DNA of 6,181 nucleotides, from assembly GCA_009774465.1 (NCBI GenBank), contig VSNT01000182.1:1-6181 (forward strand). Direction: 5' to 3'. The notes beneath the pieces were generated by a model. It ran no database searches and was not told the origin of the DNA. It saw nothing but the letters and a program-made list of their open reading frames with translations. Below are positions 1 through 6,091 of the stretch, in pieces. A program made the position numbers and the translations under genes. Position 1 is the stretch's first letter, and every line of letters begins with the position of its first letter. The DNA is from Lachnospiraceae bacterium (lineage in GTDB: Bacteria; Bacillota_A; Clostridia; Lachnospirales; Lachnospiraceae).

Positions 1-17
1 GTATATATCATATATAC
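1..17. repeat. Palindrome over the -10 box, possible operator
   Basis: GTATATAT and ATATATAC form perfect 8-base arms around a single central C. The palindrome covers the -10 box and part of the spacer of the leftward promoter, a position where repressor binding would block transcription. It may extend past base 1. An operator for a small dimeric regulator (GntR, PadR, TetR or MarR type) is inferred from position and symmetry only; alternating TA sequence is easily self-complementary by chance. Confidence 0.4.
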
Positions 18-30
18 ACACTATTGTCAA
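2..30 (-). promoter_or_regulatory. Sigma-A-type promoter reading leftward out of the window
   Basis: On the minus strand a perfect -35 box TTGACA (25-30) is followed by a 17-base spacer and a TATATA -10 box (2-7). A TG lies one base upstream of the -10, giving an extended -10 (TGATATATA). The match to the housekeeping consensus is very good. The gene it drives lies beyond the left edge and cannot be seen. The promoter sits just downstream of the HAD gene terminator, as expected for the start of an independent transcription unit on the same strand. The surrounding DNA is very AT-rich, so some chance matching is possible. Confidence 0.65.
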
Positions 31-47
31 TATATATTTTATATTTT

Positions 48-84
48 AAAATTACAGGCAGCCACAGGTTCCCCTATGGCTGCC
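48..84 (-). terminator. Rho-independent terminator of the MATE-HAD operon
   Basis: Sixteen bases after the HAD stop codon, GGCAGCCA (57-64) and TGGCTGCC (77-84) form a GC-rich 8-bp stem. In the minus-strand RNA it continues through a G-U wobble and three more pairs (AGG/CCT) to a GGAA tetraloop, which is GNRA type. On the plus strand the wobble would be a C-A mismatch, so the structure favours the minus transcript. It is followed by UGUAAUUUU, a somewhat interrupted U-tract. Placement, stem and loop all fit an intrinsic terminator. Confidence 0.8.
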
Positions 85-100
85 GGCAATTGAAACATAA

Positions 101-760
101 TTAAAAATAAAGGCAGGTTATAATCTCCTCCGGCTTTTCAACAAATAATTCTGCACCAGCCTTCTCCTGCTCCTTTCTGGTTCGAAATCCCCATGCGACA
201 GTGATACACTTCATTCCCGCATTTGCGGCTGTTGCAATATCCACCTCCGAATCTCCCACATAAACCGCCTGTTCCTTCGGAACATTAAGGATACGCAACG
301 CCTCATATACCGTATCCGGCGCAGGTTTTTTACGAATTCCTTCTCTGGCGCCAATGGCCACCGACAAATATTCTTTAAAATATCTGTCATACAACGCATC
401 TACCCCTGCCTGCAGCTTATTTGACACGATTGCCATTTGAAATCCCTGTTCCTTTAACTTTGCAAGCAGATCAGAAATACCCAAATAAAGCCCTGTTTTA
501 TCATTGCAGTGTATGGCGTAATGCTCTTTAAAAGCAGCTAAAACATCCTTTTTTACAGAATCATCCACATTTTCCACTACCGCCCGTTCTATCAGTTTTT
601 CTATTCCATTACCCACAAAACACCTGATTTCTTCCAGACTCCGTTCCGGCATATTATGGCATTTCAACGCATAGTTTACACTTGCCTGTAAATCCTCCAG
701 TGTATTTAAAAGGGTTCCATCCAAATCAAATATGACTGCTTCATATCTTTTTTTCAGCAT
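101..760 (-). CDS. HAD-family hydrolase, phosphoglycolate phosphatase-like
   Basis: A 219-residue cytoplasmic phosphatase of the haloacid dehalogenase superfamily, subfamily I with an alpha-helical cap, and full length for the family. All four HAD motifs are visible: motif I DLDGT with nucleophile Asp12 and acid/base Asp14, motif II Ser113 in VSN, motif III Lys145 before PAPD, and motif IV GDSEVD with Mg-binding Asp170 and Asp174. The cap lies at about residues 20-85. The sequence resembles Gph/PpaX-type enzymes that hydrolyse phosphoglycolate, pyrophosphate or small sugar phosphates; the substrate cannot be told from motifs. Its ATG lies inside the last codons of the MATE gene (20-base overlap, +1 frame). 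A GAGAGGAAGG Shine-Dalgarno at 771-780 sits in MATE coding sequence 10 bases ahead, which supports this start and suggests translational coupling. A hairpin terminator follows the stop. Confidence 0.9.
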   Translation of the reverse strand: MLKKRYEAVIFDLDGTLLNTLEDLQASVNYALKCHNMPERSLEEIRCFVGNGIEKLIERAVVENVDDSVKKDVLAAFKEHYAIHCNDKTGLYLGISDLLAKLKEQGFQMAIVSNKLQAGVDALYDRYFKEYLSVAIGAREGIRKKPAPDTVYEALRILNVPKEQAVYVGDSEVDIATAANAGMKCITVAWGFRTRKEQEKAGAELFVEKPEEIITCLYF

Positions 761-2111
761 TTTTCATTAACCTTCCTCTCACAATAAAAAAACAGACCGC
801 ATGTACTCCCGCCGTAAGCGCCCATGATATGGGATAGGAAATGTACAGTGTATGCAGGCTTCTATTCCACTGAAATACCGTATAAATCCATATTACCCGA
901 AATACACAGGCACCCAGCAGGGATACGATCATGGGCATAACTGCATATCCCAGCCCTCTGATACTTCCAACAAAAACATCCATAATGCCGCAGATACAAT
1001 AAAAAGTACAGATAACTGCCATCCTCTGTAAGCCATAGGATATTACCTGTGGATCTGAGGAATAGAAGCCAAGAATTTGTTTTCCAAAGAAAAATGCACC
1101 GTTCCCCATGATCAGTCCAATTGCAGTTACAAATAAAAGGCATTCTGCCAATATTTTATCAATCCTGTCATACTTTTTCCCTCCCAGGTTCTGCCCCGTA
1201 AAACTGACTGCTGTCTGATGCACCGAGTTCATGGAAGTATAGACAAATCCTTCCACATTGCTTCCGGCAGTGTTTCCTGCCATAGCCACAGAGCCAAAAG
1301 AATTAACGGAAGACTGAATCAGCACATTGGAAATAGAAAACAAAGAGCCCTGTATGCCTGCCGGAAGGCCAATTGCCGCAATCTTTCCAAATTTATCCCA
1401 ATGAATGTGAAGCTTATTTAAGTAAAGCCTGAAACATCCTTCACTTTTCATCAGGCACCGGATAATCAACATGGTGGACACACATTGAGACAGCACCGTT
1501 GCCAGTGCCACCCCTGCCACTCCCATGTGAAGGGAAATTACAAAAAACAAATTCAGGGCAACATTAATAACACCTGCTATTGATAAATAAAAGAGCGGCC
1601 TTCTTGTATCGCCAATCGCCCTTAGAATTGCACTTCCAAAGTTAAATATTAACATAACCGGCATACCAAGAAAATAAATTCTCATATAAAGAACAGAATG
1701 CTCAATTACATTTTCCGGCGTGTCCATCAGTAATAAAAGCGGCCTGGCGGCTGCAATTCCTATAGCTGCCAGCAAAATGCCTCCCAGCATACTCACCAGA
1801 ATGGCTGTATGAACTGTCTGGCTTACCTCTTCTGCCTGCTTTCCCCCATAGTATCTTGCAACTAATACATTAGCGCCTACAGATAAACCAATAAATAAAT
1901 TTACCAGAAGGTTGGTAAGCGAACCGGTAGAGCCCACAGCCGCAAGTGCTTCATTTCCGGCAAATCGGCCTACCACCACCACATCAGCCGCATTAAACAA
2001 AAGCTGTAAAATACCGGAAAGCATTAAGGGCAGTGTAAACAACAGAATCTTTCCAAACAAAGGTCCGTTGCACATGTCAATTTCATATGAATTACGTATT
2101 TTTCTTTCCAT
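741..2111 (-). CDS. MATE-family efflux transporter
   Basis: A 456-residue polytopic inner-membrane transporter of the multidrug and toxic compound extrusion family, normally a Na+ or H+ antiporter exporting cationic drugs or metabolites. Hydrophobic segments run almost throughout, consistent with 12 helices in two homologous MatE halves (roughly 17-180 and 240-410). Family hallmarks in the first half are Pro28, Gln36, Asn40 and Asp43 in helix 1, the GRFAG turn (48-52) and ARYYGGK (85-91); the second half has the paired GLPAGIQGSLFSISN and FTGQNLGG signatures. The length is normal for the family. A short charged N-terminus with no signal peptide precedes helix 1, as usual. The start is supported by GGAAGG (2121-2126) with a 9-base gap. 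It is the first gene of a two-gene unit with the HAD phosphatase and divergent from the amidase. The substrate is unknown; no adjacent regulator such as MarR is present. Confidence 0.95.
   Translation of the reverse strand: MERKIRNSYEIDMCNGPLFGKILLFTLPLMLSGILQLLFNAADVVVVGRFAGNEALAAVGSTGSLTNLLVNLFIGLSVGANVLVARYYGGKQAEEVSQTVHTAILVSMLGGILLAAIGIAAARPLLLLMDTPENVIEHSVLYMRIYFLGMPVMLIFNFGSAILRAIGDTRRPLFYLSIAGVINVALNLFFVISLHMGVAGVALATVLSQCVSTMLIIRCLMKSEGCFRLYLNKLHIHWDKFGKIAAIGLPAGIQGSLFSISNVLIQSSVNSFGSVAMAGNTAGSNVEGFVYTSMNSVHQTAVSFTGQNLGGKKYDRIDKILAECLLFVTAIGLIMGNGAFFFGKQILGFYSSDPQVISYGLQRMAVICTFYCICGIMDVFVGSIRGLGYAVMPMIVSLLGACVFRVIWIYTVFQWNRSLHTLYISYPISWALTAGVHAVCFFIVRGRLMKNAEKKI
771..780 (-). promoter_or_regulatory. 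Ribosome binding site of the HAD gene, inside the MATE gene
   Basis: GAGAGGAAGG on the minus strand encodes the Arg-Gly-Arg near the MATE C-terminus and also lies 10 bases before the HAD ATG. It fixes the HAD start at 760 and implies that ribosomes finishing MATE can feed HAD initiation. Confidence 0.65.
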
Positions 2112-2190
2112 GAAAATTTTCCTTCCATCAGGAACTGTTTTTTTAAGTCTTCATAAAATAGTAAAAGAATACTTTTATTAAGAGGTTACT
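2112..2190. other. Divergent intergenic spacer between MATE and amidase
   Basis: These 79 AT-rich bases must hold 5' signals for both MATE (leftward) and amidase (rightward). The clear elements are the two ribosome binding sites, GGAAGG for MATE (2121-2126) and AGAGG for amidase (2181-2185), and a short palindrome TAAAAG/CTTTTA around AATA (2162-2177). On the plus strand TAAAAT (2154-2159) could be a -10 box but has no acceptable -35 box at 16-18 bases. I see no convincing promoter for either direction; one or both may begin inside the neighbouring coding sequence or need an activator or an alternative sigma factor. Confidence 0.45.
2181..2185 (+). promoter_or_regulatory. Ribosome binding site of the amidase gene
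   Basis: AGAGG ends five bases before the ATG at 2191. It is a short but well-placed Shine-Dalgarno and supports a start immediately ahead of the catalytic fold, with no room for a missed signal peptide. Confidence 0.6.
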
Positions 2191-2715
2191 ATGGCAACAG
2201 TTATTTTAGATGCCGGACATGGCGGTTCTGACTTTGGCGCAACTTATCAGGGGCGCATGGAAAAGGATGATACCTTAAGGCTCACTCTGGCAATCGGTGA
2301 AATACTGCAAAATGCAGGCGTTAATGTGCTGTACACCAGAACCGAAGATATCTATGAAACCCCTGCCCAAAAAGCTGCCGAAGGAAATGCCTCCGGTGCC
2401 GACTATTTTGTGTCTATCCATCGCAATTCCAGCCCCCGCAACAACCAGTATACAGGCATTGAGTCATTAGTGTATAATCGTTATGGTGCTGCCGGCCGCA
2501 TGGCTGAAAATATAAACGCCCAGTTAGAACGCGTGGGCTTTGTCAATCATGGGGTAAATGAACGCAAAAATCTGGCTGTGCTGCGGCGTACCAATATGCC
2601 TGCTGTTCTTGTGGAGGTAGGTTTTATTAACACCGATCAGGACAACACACGGTTTGACAGCAGGTTTCAGGAAATTGCCCAGGCCATTGCTGACGGTATT
2701 TTAATGTCTCTATAA
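2191..2715 (+). CDS. N-acetylmuramoyl-L-alanine amidase, Amidase_3 type, no signal peptide
   Basis: A 174-residue zinc amidase that would cleave the bond between N-acetylmuramic acid and L-alanine in peptidoglycan. The whole protein is one Amidase_3 domain, as in CwlC/CwlV and some clostridial phage endolysins. Expected zinc ligands are His10 (DAGHGG), Glu24 (RMEKD) and His77 (SIHRNS), and the catalytic glutamate is Glu142 in LVEVGFINT, so it should be active. The first residues MATVILDAGHGG are already the first beta strand. There is no signal peptide, membrane anchor, SH3, LysM or SPOR domain, so how it reaches the wall is unclear. Possibilities are release on mother-cell or phage-type lysis, as for CwlC, or non-classical export. 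It is the only plus-strand gene here, divergent from MATE and convergent with the TPR gene. No holin or phage gene adjoins it, so a chromosomal autolysin or a captured endolysin are both possible. Confidence 0.93.
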   Translation: MATVILDAGHGGSDFGATYQGRMEKDDTLRLTLAIGEILQNAGVNVLYTRTEDIYETPAQKAAEGNASGADYFVSIHRNSSPRNNQYTGIESLVYNRYGAAGRMAENINAQLERVGFVNHGVNERKNLAVLRRTNMPAVLVEVGFINTDQDNTRFDSRFQEIAQAIADGILMSL

Positions 2716-2716
2716 T

Positions 2717-2734
2717 AAAAAGATCATCTTTTTT
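2717..2734. repeat. AT-rich inverted repeat just after the amidase stop
   Basis: AAAAAGAT (2717-2724) and ATCTTTTT (2726-2733) are perfect inverted arms around one C, one base after the amidase stop codon. In RNA it would form AAAAAGA/TCTTTTT with a three-base loop, followed by a U-run on either strand. The stem has one G-C pair only, so it is weak as a terminator. It may assist termination in both directions. Confidence 0.45.
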
Positions 2735-2739
2735 CCCAA

Positions 2740-2791
2740 GGAAAACCTGCTGTATACCTACTGGCTTCAGTAACATATACAACAGGTTTCC
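2740..2791. terminator. Long imperfect hairpin in the convergent spacer, probable bidirectional terminator element
   Basis: The left arm at 2740-2756 pairs with the right arm at 2776-2791 over 15 Watson-Crick pairs, with one bulged A and one mismatch position. An inner stem TACTG/CAGTA (2759-2763, 2768-2772) closes a GCTT loop. The mismatch is C-A on the plus strand but G-U on the minus strand, so the fold is slightly better in the transcript of the TPR gene. Neither side has a U-tract directly after it. Its place between two convergent 3' ends suggests a termination or 3'-end protecting structure; a protein-binding site is an alternative. Confidence 0.55.
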
Positions 2792-2794
2792 CGC

Positions 2795-2821
2795 CTGTAA
2801 AGCATCTAATTTACAGCTTTT
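2795..2821 (+). terminator. Weak terminator-like hairpin for the amidase transcript
   Basis: CTGTAAA (2795-2801) and TTTACAG (2810-2816) form a perfect 7-bp stem with an 8-base loop, followed on the plus strand by CTTTTC, a short T-rich run. It overlaps the last codons and stop of the convergent TPR gene. It could stop rightward amidase transcription about 80 bases after the stop codon. The stem is short with only two G-C pairs, so the call is tentative. Confidence 0.4.
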
Positions 2822-5144
2822 CTTCCAAATCCTCCAATGAAGCATACCCATAAAGAAATGCAGTATTGGCCATAATCATTTTTGCAAGATTCTTATTTTC
2901 CCTGCAAAGCTGTGCAATAAACCTTCCATACAAATCCAGCGTTTCATCGGAATAGGTGGATAATTCTCCCCTTAAGTAAGTTTCATAGGAAGTGTTAAAA
3001 GGAGTATCCTCTGATGTGTGGATGCTTCTTGCATTCCCTGCTGCCTTAGGGAATTCTGCCGCAAACTCCTCCATCCATCCTACCTGAATCCTTACAATCT
3101 CTTCAATAATTTCTTTTTTCATTTCCGGCAGCTCCGGGAAGGAACTCTTTATCTGTGCATATTTAAGAGGGGCCGTACTTTCCATCATCCTGCCATACTT
3201 TTCCGTAATCAGATTCCAGCCTCTGTCATTTGCCCGATGGAAATCTGCAATGTAGCTTTTCAGCATCTCTTCCGTCCATGTATAATACTGGCTCTTCCTC
3301 ATAATGGAAAACGTATTAAAGTCGTCCTGGCACTCCGCTCTTCCTCCTTCATTTTCCACCTGGTCAAAGGCTTCCCACTCTAAAGAAACCAGTTCATTTA
3401 CAAGCGCCGACTTAAAAGAATCATCCTTTTTTTCTTTTTCCGGAATACTCTTTAATATATTGTCAGTGTGGTGATCCAGATAATTATCTTCCCCGCTGGT
3501 AAGCCCCTGCTTCTTCATCTCCTTAATAATAAGCGCAACGATAACCTCTATCATCTGAGGTATCCGCTCATCCCCCGTTTTAAGTTCCGCCAGAGCGCTT
3601 AAAATATCTCTGATCTCCGGTAAAACCGGCAGTTTTTCCATTCCCTTATGCATCCACTTGTAAAAGGGCGCATATCTGCGGTTTAAAAGATATACCATAG
3701 CCATAGTATGCTTCATAAATTCAGAAAGAGCAATGGCCGCCGTAACCCTTTCTCCACGTCCAAACATTCTCAAATAATTGTACTGGCCGGATTGAGCCAT
3801 AAGGGCCGCCTGTCTGGCAATCTTTTTTATTCTGACCTCCTCCGGATAATAGGCTGAAATTCCCTTTCGAATCCTTGTAAACTCACCCAGATCATCTTTA
3901 AAAACTCTCCCATTTACTGCTGTAGCCAGGCGGTAATCATCCAAAAACAGCCATTGATTCTGGGTGGTTGGAACATCCTTAAGCCCAATCAGACTTTCAT
4001 AAAAATCTCCAATCCGAAATACTCCCACTCTCTTTTGCGCTTTCAGCGTTGTAAAACGGGTTACTCCCATATATGTGGAAGGCAGTTCATCATATGCCCT
4101 TTGCAGTTCTTCACCTATCTCATCATAAACAGGATCTGTCAGCCACAGACAAAATCCCGGTCCAAAATCATGATCTCTGGAAACCTGATCATCAAATCCA
4201 AAACATTCGGAACCTTCTCCCACAAGCCCCACTGCAATCATATGCTCATACTCAGGAAATTTCTGATGAATCATCGGCCTGCCAAATTCCTCGTAAAATG
4301 CTTCACATAAATCCAGTCCATTATTAAACTGTCTTATTTTTACAGGAAGATTCTGCAGCTTTTCAGTTACTGCATTCAAATTCTGCAATGTAATCTCATA
4401 AGCTTTACTTCTTCCCACATTTCTCTCAATTTCTCTAAGAGCAAGTTTATAATAACGGGCGGATTCCTCAAGATTTCCCATCAAATACTGGGCCTCTCCC
4501 ATTGCAGAGAGTGCACCGCTGTAATGGTAATCTCTATCCTCGTCCATCTCAAAAATAGAAAATGCTTTCTTTAAATTATCGACTGCCTCCTGAAGGCGTC
4601 CCAACTTAAGCTGTGAAACCGCCAGATTTGTATAGGTTACCGCAACTTCAATTCTGGCCTCCTCATACAAGGAGGCAATCCCAAGTGCACGCTCCAGACA
4701 GTCGCAGGCACTTTCAAAATCTCCCATTTCCTGAAATAAAAGGCTCATGTTATTATAAAGGCTGGCATATCTGAAATCTGTATTTTCAATTTCTTTTTCA
4801 TAAATTTTCTTTACTTCCTGATAATATGCCATAGACTCTTTCAAAAGTCCTGCCGCCCTGCAGGCATTTGCCACATTGAGCAGCGTAGTTGCATAATGCA
4901 CCGTTCCCTTAAGTCCGGCCTGATCCATCAAAAGAAGCACCTGCCGGCATCCTGCAATGGATTTTTCAAATTCACCCATTTCGCGATAATGCCCAATGAT
5001 TTCATTGAGCAGGGTTATCATAGATGCAGTATCTTTTTCTTTCGCTGCCTCATCAATTCTCTGGAGCAGAAAGTTCTCCACCTGATCTACTTTGTGCTGC
5101 GTAAATAGTTCATCCAACTGTGCCAAAATCTGTTCAATAATCAT
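2811..5144 (-). CDS. TPR-repeat protein with DUF4037 (nucleotidyltransferase-like) and DUF4125 modules
   Basis: A 777-residue soluble protein of unknown function in three parts. Residues about 39-240 hold five TPR-like helical pairs with typical G-x-[LF]-x-[ES]-[AS] turns (for example MGEFEKSIAG, MGDFESACDC, LGRLQEAVDN, MGNLEESARY), a protein-binding scaffold. Residues about 275-545 match DUF4037: GEGSECFGFDD then SRDHDFGPGF fits the nucleotidyltransferase-fold pattern G-S-x11-D-x-D (Gly311, Ser312, Asp324, Asp326), followed by a helical region with LLNRRYAPFYKWMHKG (486-501), like the helical half of nucleotide transferases. Residues about 580-777 match DUF4125, with NEGGRAECQDD (598-608) and IMRKSQ. 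There is no signal peptide or membrane segment, so it is probably cytoplasmic. The start is well supported by GGAGGT six bases ahead. It lies 30 bases after the patatin gene, probably in one operon. Domain names are from memory of conserved motifs; substrate and partner are unknown. Confidence 0.88.
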   Translation of the reverse strand: MIIEQILAQLDELFTQHKVDQVENFLLQRIDEAAKEKDTASMITLLNEIIGHYREMGEFEKSIAGCRQVLLLMDQAGLKGTVHYATTLLNVANACRAAGLLKESMAYYQEVKKIYEKEIENTDFRYASLYNNMSLLFQEMGDFESACDCLERALGIASLYEEARIEVAVTYTNLAVSQLKLGRLQEAVDNLKKAFSIFEMDEDRDYHYSGALSAMGEAQYLMGNLEESARYYKLALREIERNVGRSKAYEITLQNLNAVTEKLQNLPVKIRQFNNGLDLCEAFYEEFGRPMIHQKFPEYEHMIAVGLVGEGSECFGFDDQVSRDHDFGPGFCLWLTDPVYDEIGEELQRAYDELPSTYMGVTRFTTLKAQKRVGVFRIGDFYESLIGLKDVPTTQNQWLFLDDYRLATAVNGRVFKDDLGEFTRIRKGISAYYPEEVRIKKIARQAALMAQSGQYNYLRMFGRGERVTAAIALSEFMKHTMAMVYLLNRRYAPFYKWMHKGMEKLPVLPEIRDILSALAELKTGDERIPQMIEVIVALIIKEMKKQGLTSGEDNYLDHHTDNILKSIPEKEKKDDSFKSALVNELVSLEWEAFDQVENEGGRAECQDDFNTFSIMRKSQYYTWTEEMLKSYIADFHRANDRGWNLITEKYGRMMESTAPLKYAQIKSSFPELPEMKKEIIEEIVRIQVGWMEEFAAEFPKAAGNARSIHTSEDTPFNTSYETYLRGELSTYSDETLDLYGRFIAQLCRENKNLAKMIMANTAFLYGYASLEDLEEKL

Positions 5145-5150
5145 ATGTCT

Positions 5151-5156
5151 ACCTCC
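5151..5156 (-). promoter_or_regulatory. Strong ribosome binding site of the TPR gene
   Basis: GGAGGT on the minus strand lies six bases before the ATG at 5144, inside the 30-base gap after the patatin stop. It is the strongest Shine-Dalgarno in the window and decides the start. Together with the lack of a terminator in the gap it supports co-transcription with independent, efficient translation. Confidence 0.8.
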
Positions 5157-5174
5157 ATTCCAGTCGAACCTGCA

Positions 5175-6059
5175 TTATCCCCTAGACATTAGGAAATTGC
5201 ATATCTCCTCTTCTCTCCCCATCGCTTCCTCATAACCATGCCTGTAATACCTCATCAGGGTATCCACATCAGATTCATTGTTTTCCACTGCATACTTTGA
5301 AGGCCTGAAAATCAATGCTTTTCCTTCCTTTTCCATTTGTTCAATTTGATTAAGACAGGCATTGTACTTCTTTGCCCTGCCGGATACTGTCTTAATAAAA
5401 TCAGGATATTTATGATAAACCAGTCTGATCATCATCATATAAAAAAATCTGTATTTTTTCCGATAACTGGATTTTCTTGTAAGGATAACTAAAACCTTAT
5501 TCCAGCCTTCCTCTATAATCTTGCCTATGGGCAGTGCATCCGCCATCCCTCCATCCAGCATGGGAATGCCATCTATCTGGCTTACTCTGGATATGAAGGG
5601 AAGAGAATTTGCTGCACGGCATATCTTCCAGAATCTGTCCTCGGTTTCAAAAGTTTCATGGTATACACTCTTGCCTGTTCTGCAATCAGTGGTATTTATT
5701 ATAAAACGCTTCTTTGAATTACAAAAGGTTTTAAAATCAAAGGGCGCCAGCTTTTTGGGAACTTCATCAAAAAGAAAATCCATATCAAAAAATGTCCCCT
5801 TTTTCAGAAAAGTGGCCGGTCCCATATATTTTTCCTTTGCAAGGGGTTTTATCACTGCCTCCACTGCTCTGCCCTTTTGCCCTGAAACATAATTCATTCC
5901 TGCATAAGCCCCGGCTGAAACCGCCAGTACATTTGGCACCTGTATCTTTTTTTCCATAAGAAAATCCAGTACACCGGCTGCAAATACGCTTCTCATGGCT
6001 CCGCCTTCAATTAAAATTCCTGTATTTTCAAATTCTCTTTCGTTCTCCATCACCTGCAT
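5175..6059 (-). CDS. Patatin-like phospholipase family protein
   Basis: A 294-residue serine lipid acyl hydrolase of the patatin family, close to the YjjU-type bacterial group. The fold begins at ILIEGGAMRS (15-24), the oxyanion-hole glycine loop. The nucleophile is Ser48 in the elbow LAVSAGA, where the first Gly of the usual GxSxG is Ala, and the catalytic partner is Asp169 in LDGGMAD. Residues about 225-294 (IEQMEKEGKALIFRPSK and HGYEEA) look like the small C-terminal domain often attached to such patatins (DUF6363-like). No signal peptide or clear transmembrane helix is seen, but a basic, aromatic stretch at 195-219 could lie on the membrane. The start at 6059 has GAGGG 12 bases ahead, rather far; Met4 (6050) is an alternative but AGGTG is too close to it. 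It is the first gene of an operon with the TPR/DUF4037 protein. The lipid substrate is unknown. Confidence 0.9.
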   Translation of the reverse strand: MQVMENEREFENTGILIEGGAMRSVFAAGVLDFLMEKKIQVPNVLAVSAGAYAGMNYVSGQKGRAVEAVIKPLAKEKYMGPATFLKKGTFFDMDFLFDEVPKKLAPFDFKTFCNSKKRFIINTTDCRTGKSVYHETFETEDRFWKICRAANSLPFISRVSQIDGIPMLDGGMADALPIGKIIEEGWNKVLVILTRKSSYRKKYRFFYMMMIRLVYHKYPDFIKTVSGRAKKYNACLNQIEQMEKEGKALIFRPSKYAVENNESDVDTLMRYYRHGYEEAMGREEEICNFLMSRG

Positions 6060-6091
6060 TTGTAATTATTTCCCTCATCTGTTTACTACTT

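Noticed and set aside
24..52. Plus-strand promoter TTGTCA, 17 bases, TAAAAT.
   Set aside because: It lies in extremely AT-rich DNA, faces directly into the HAD terminator hairpin and has no plus-strand gene downstream. The same bases explain a better leftward promoter.
741..760. The MATE 3' end reads A AAA AAG in phase, a classical -1 frameshift heptamer, and could fuse MATE to HAD.
   Set aside because: The HAD frame is +1 relative to MATE. A -1 slip enters the third frame, which soon meets a stop, so no fusion results. The A-run is explained by lysine codons.
2191..2715. Prophage lysis cassette.
   Set aside because: The amidase resembles endolysins but no holin, tail, portal or integrase gene lies nearby; its neighbours are ordinary chromosomal genes.
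3018..3383. Open frames opposite or inside the large genes, such as this 121-codon plus-strand frame, and similar ones at 1218-1421, 3954-4327, 4896-5108 and 5521-5892.
   Set aside because: They lie antisense to well-supported genes, show no recognisable domains, have biased composition typical of antisense reading and lack convincing ribosome binding sites.
2811..6059. A canonical CBASS anti-phage operon (CD-NTase plus patatin CapV).
   Set aside because: The nucleotidyltransferase-like part matches DUF4037 with TPR and DUF4125 flanks rather than a CD-NTase, no Cap2/Cap3-type accessory genes are present, and the patatin resembles general bacterial YjjU-like proteins. Kept only as an analogy.
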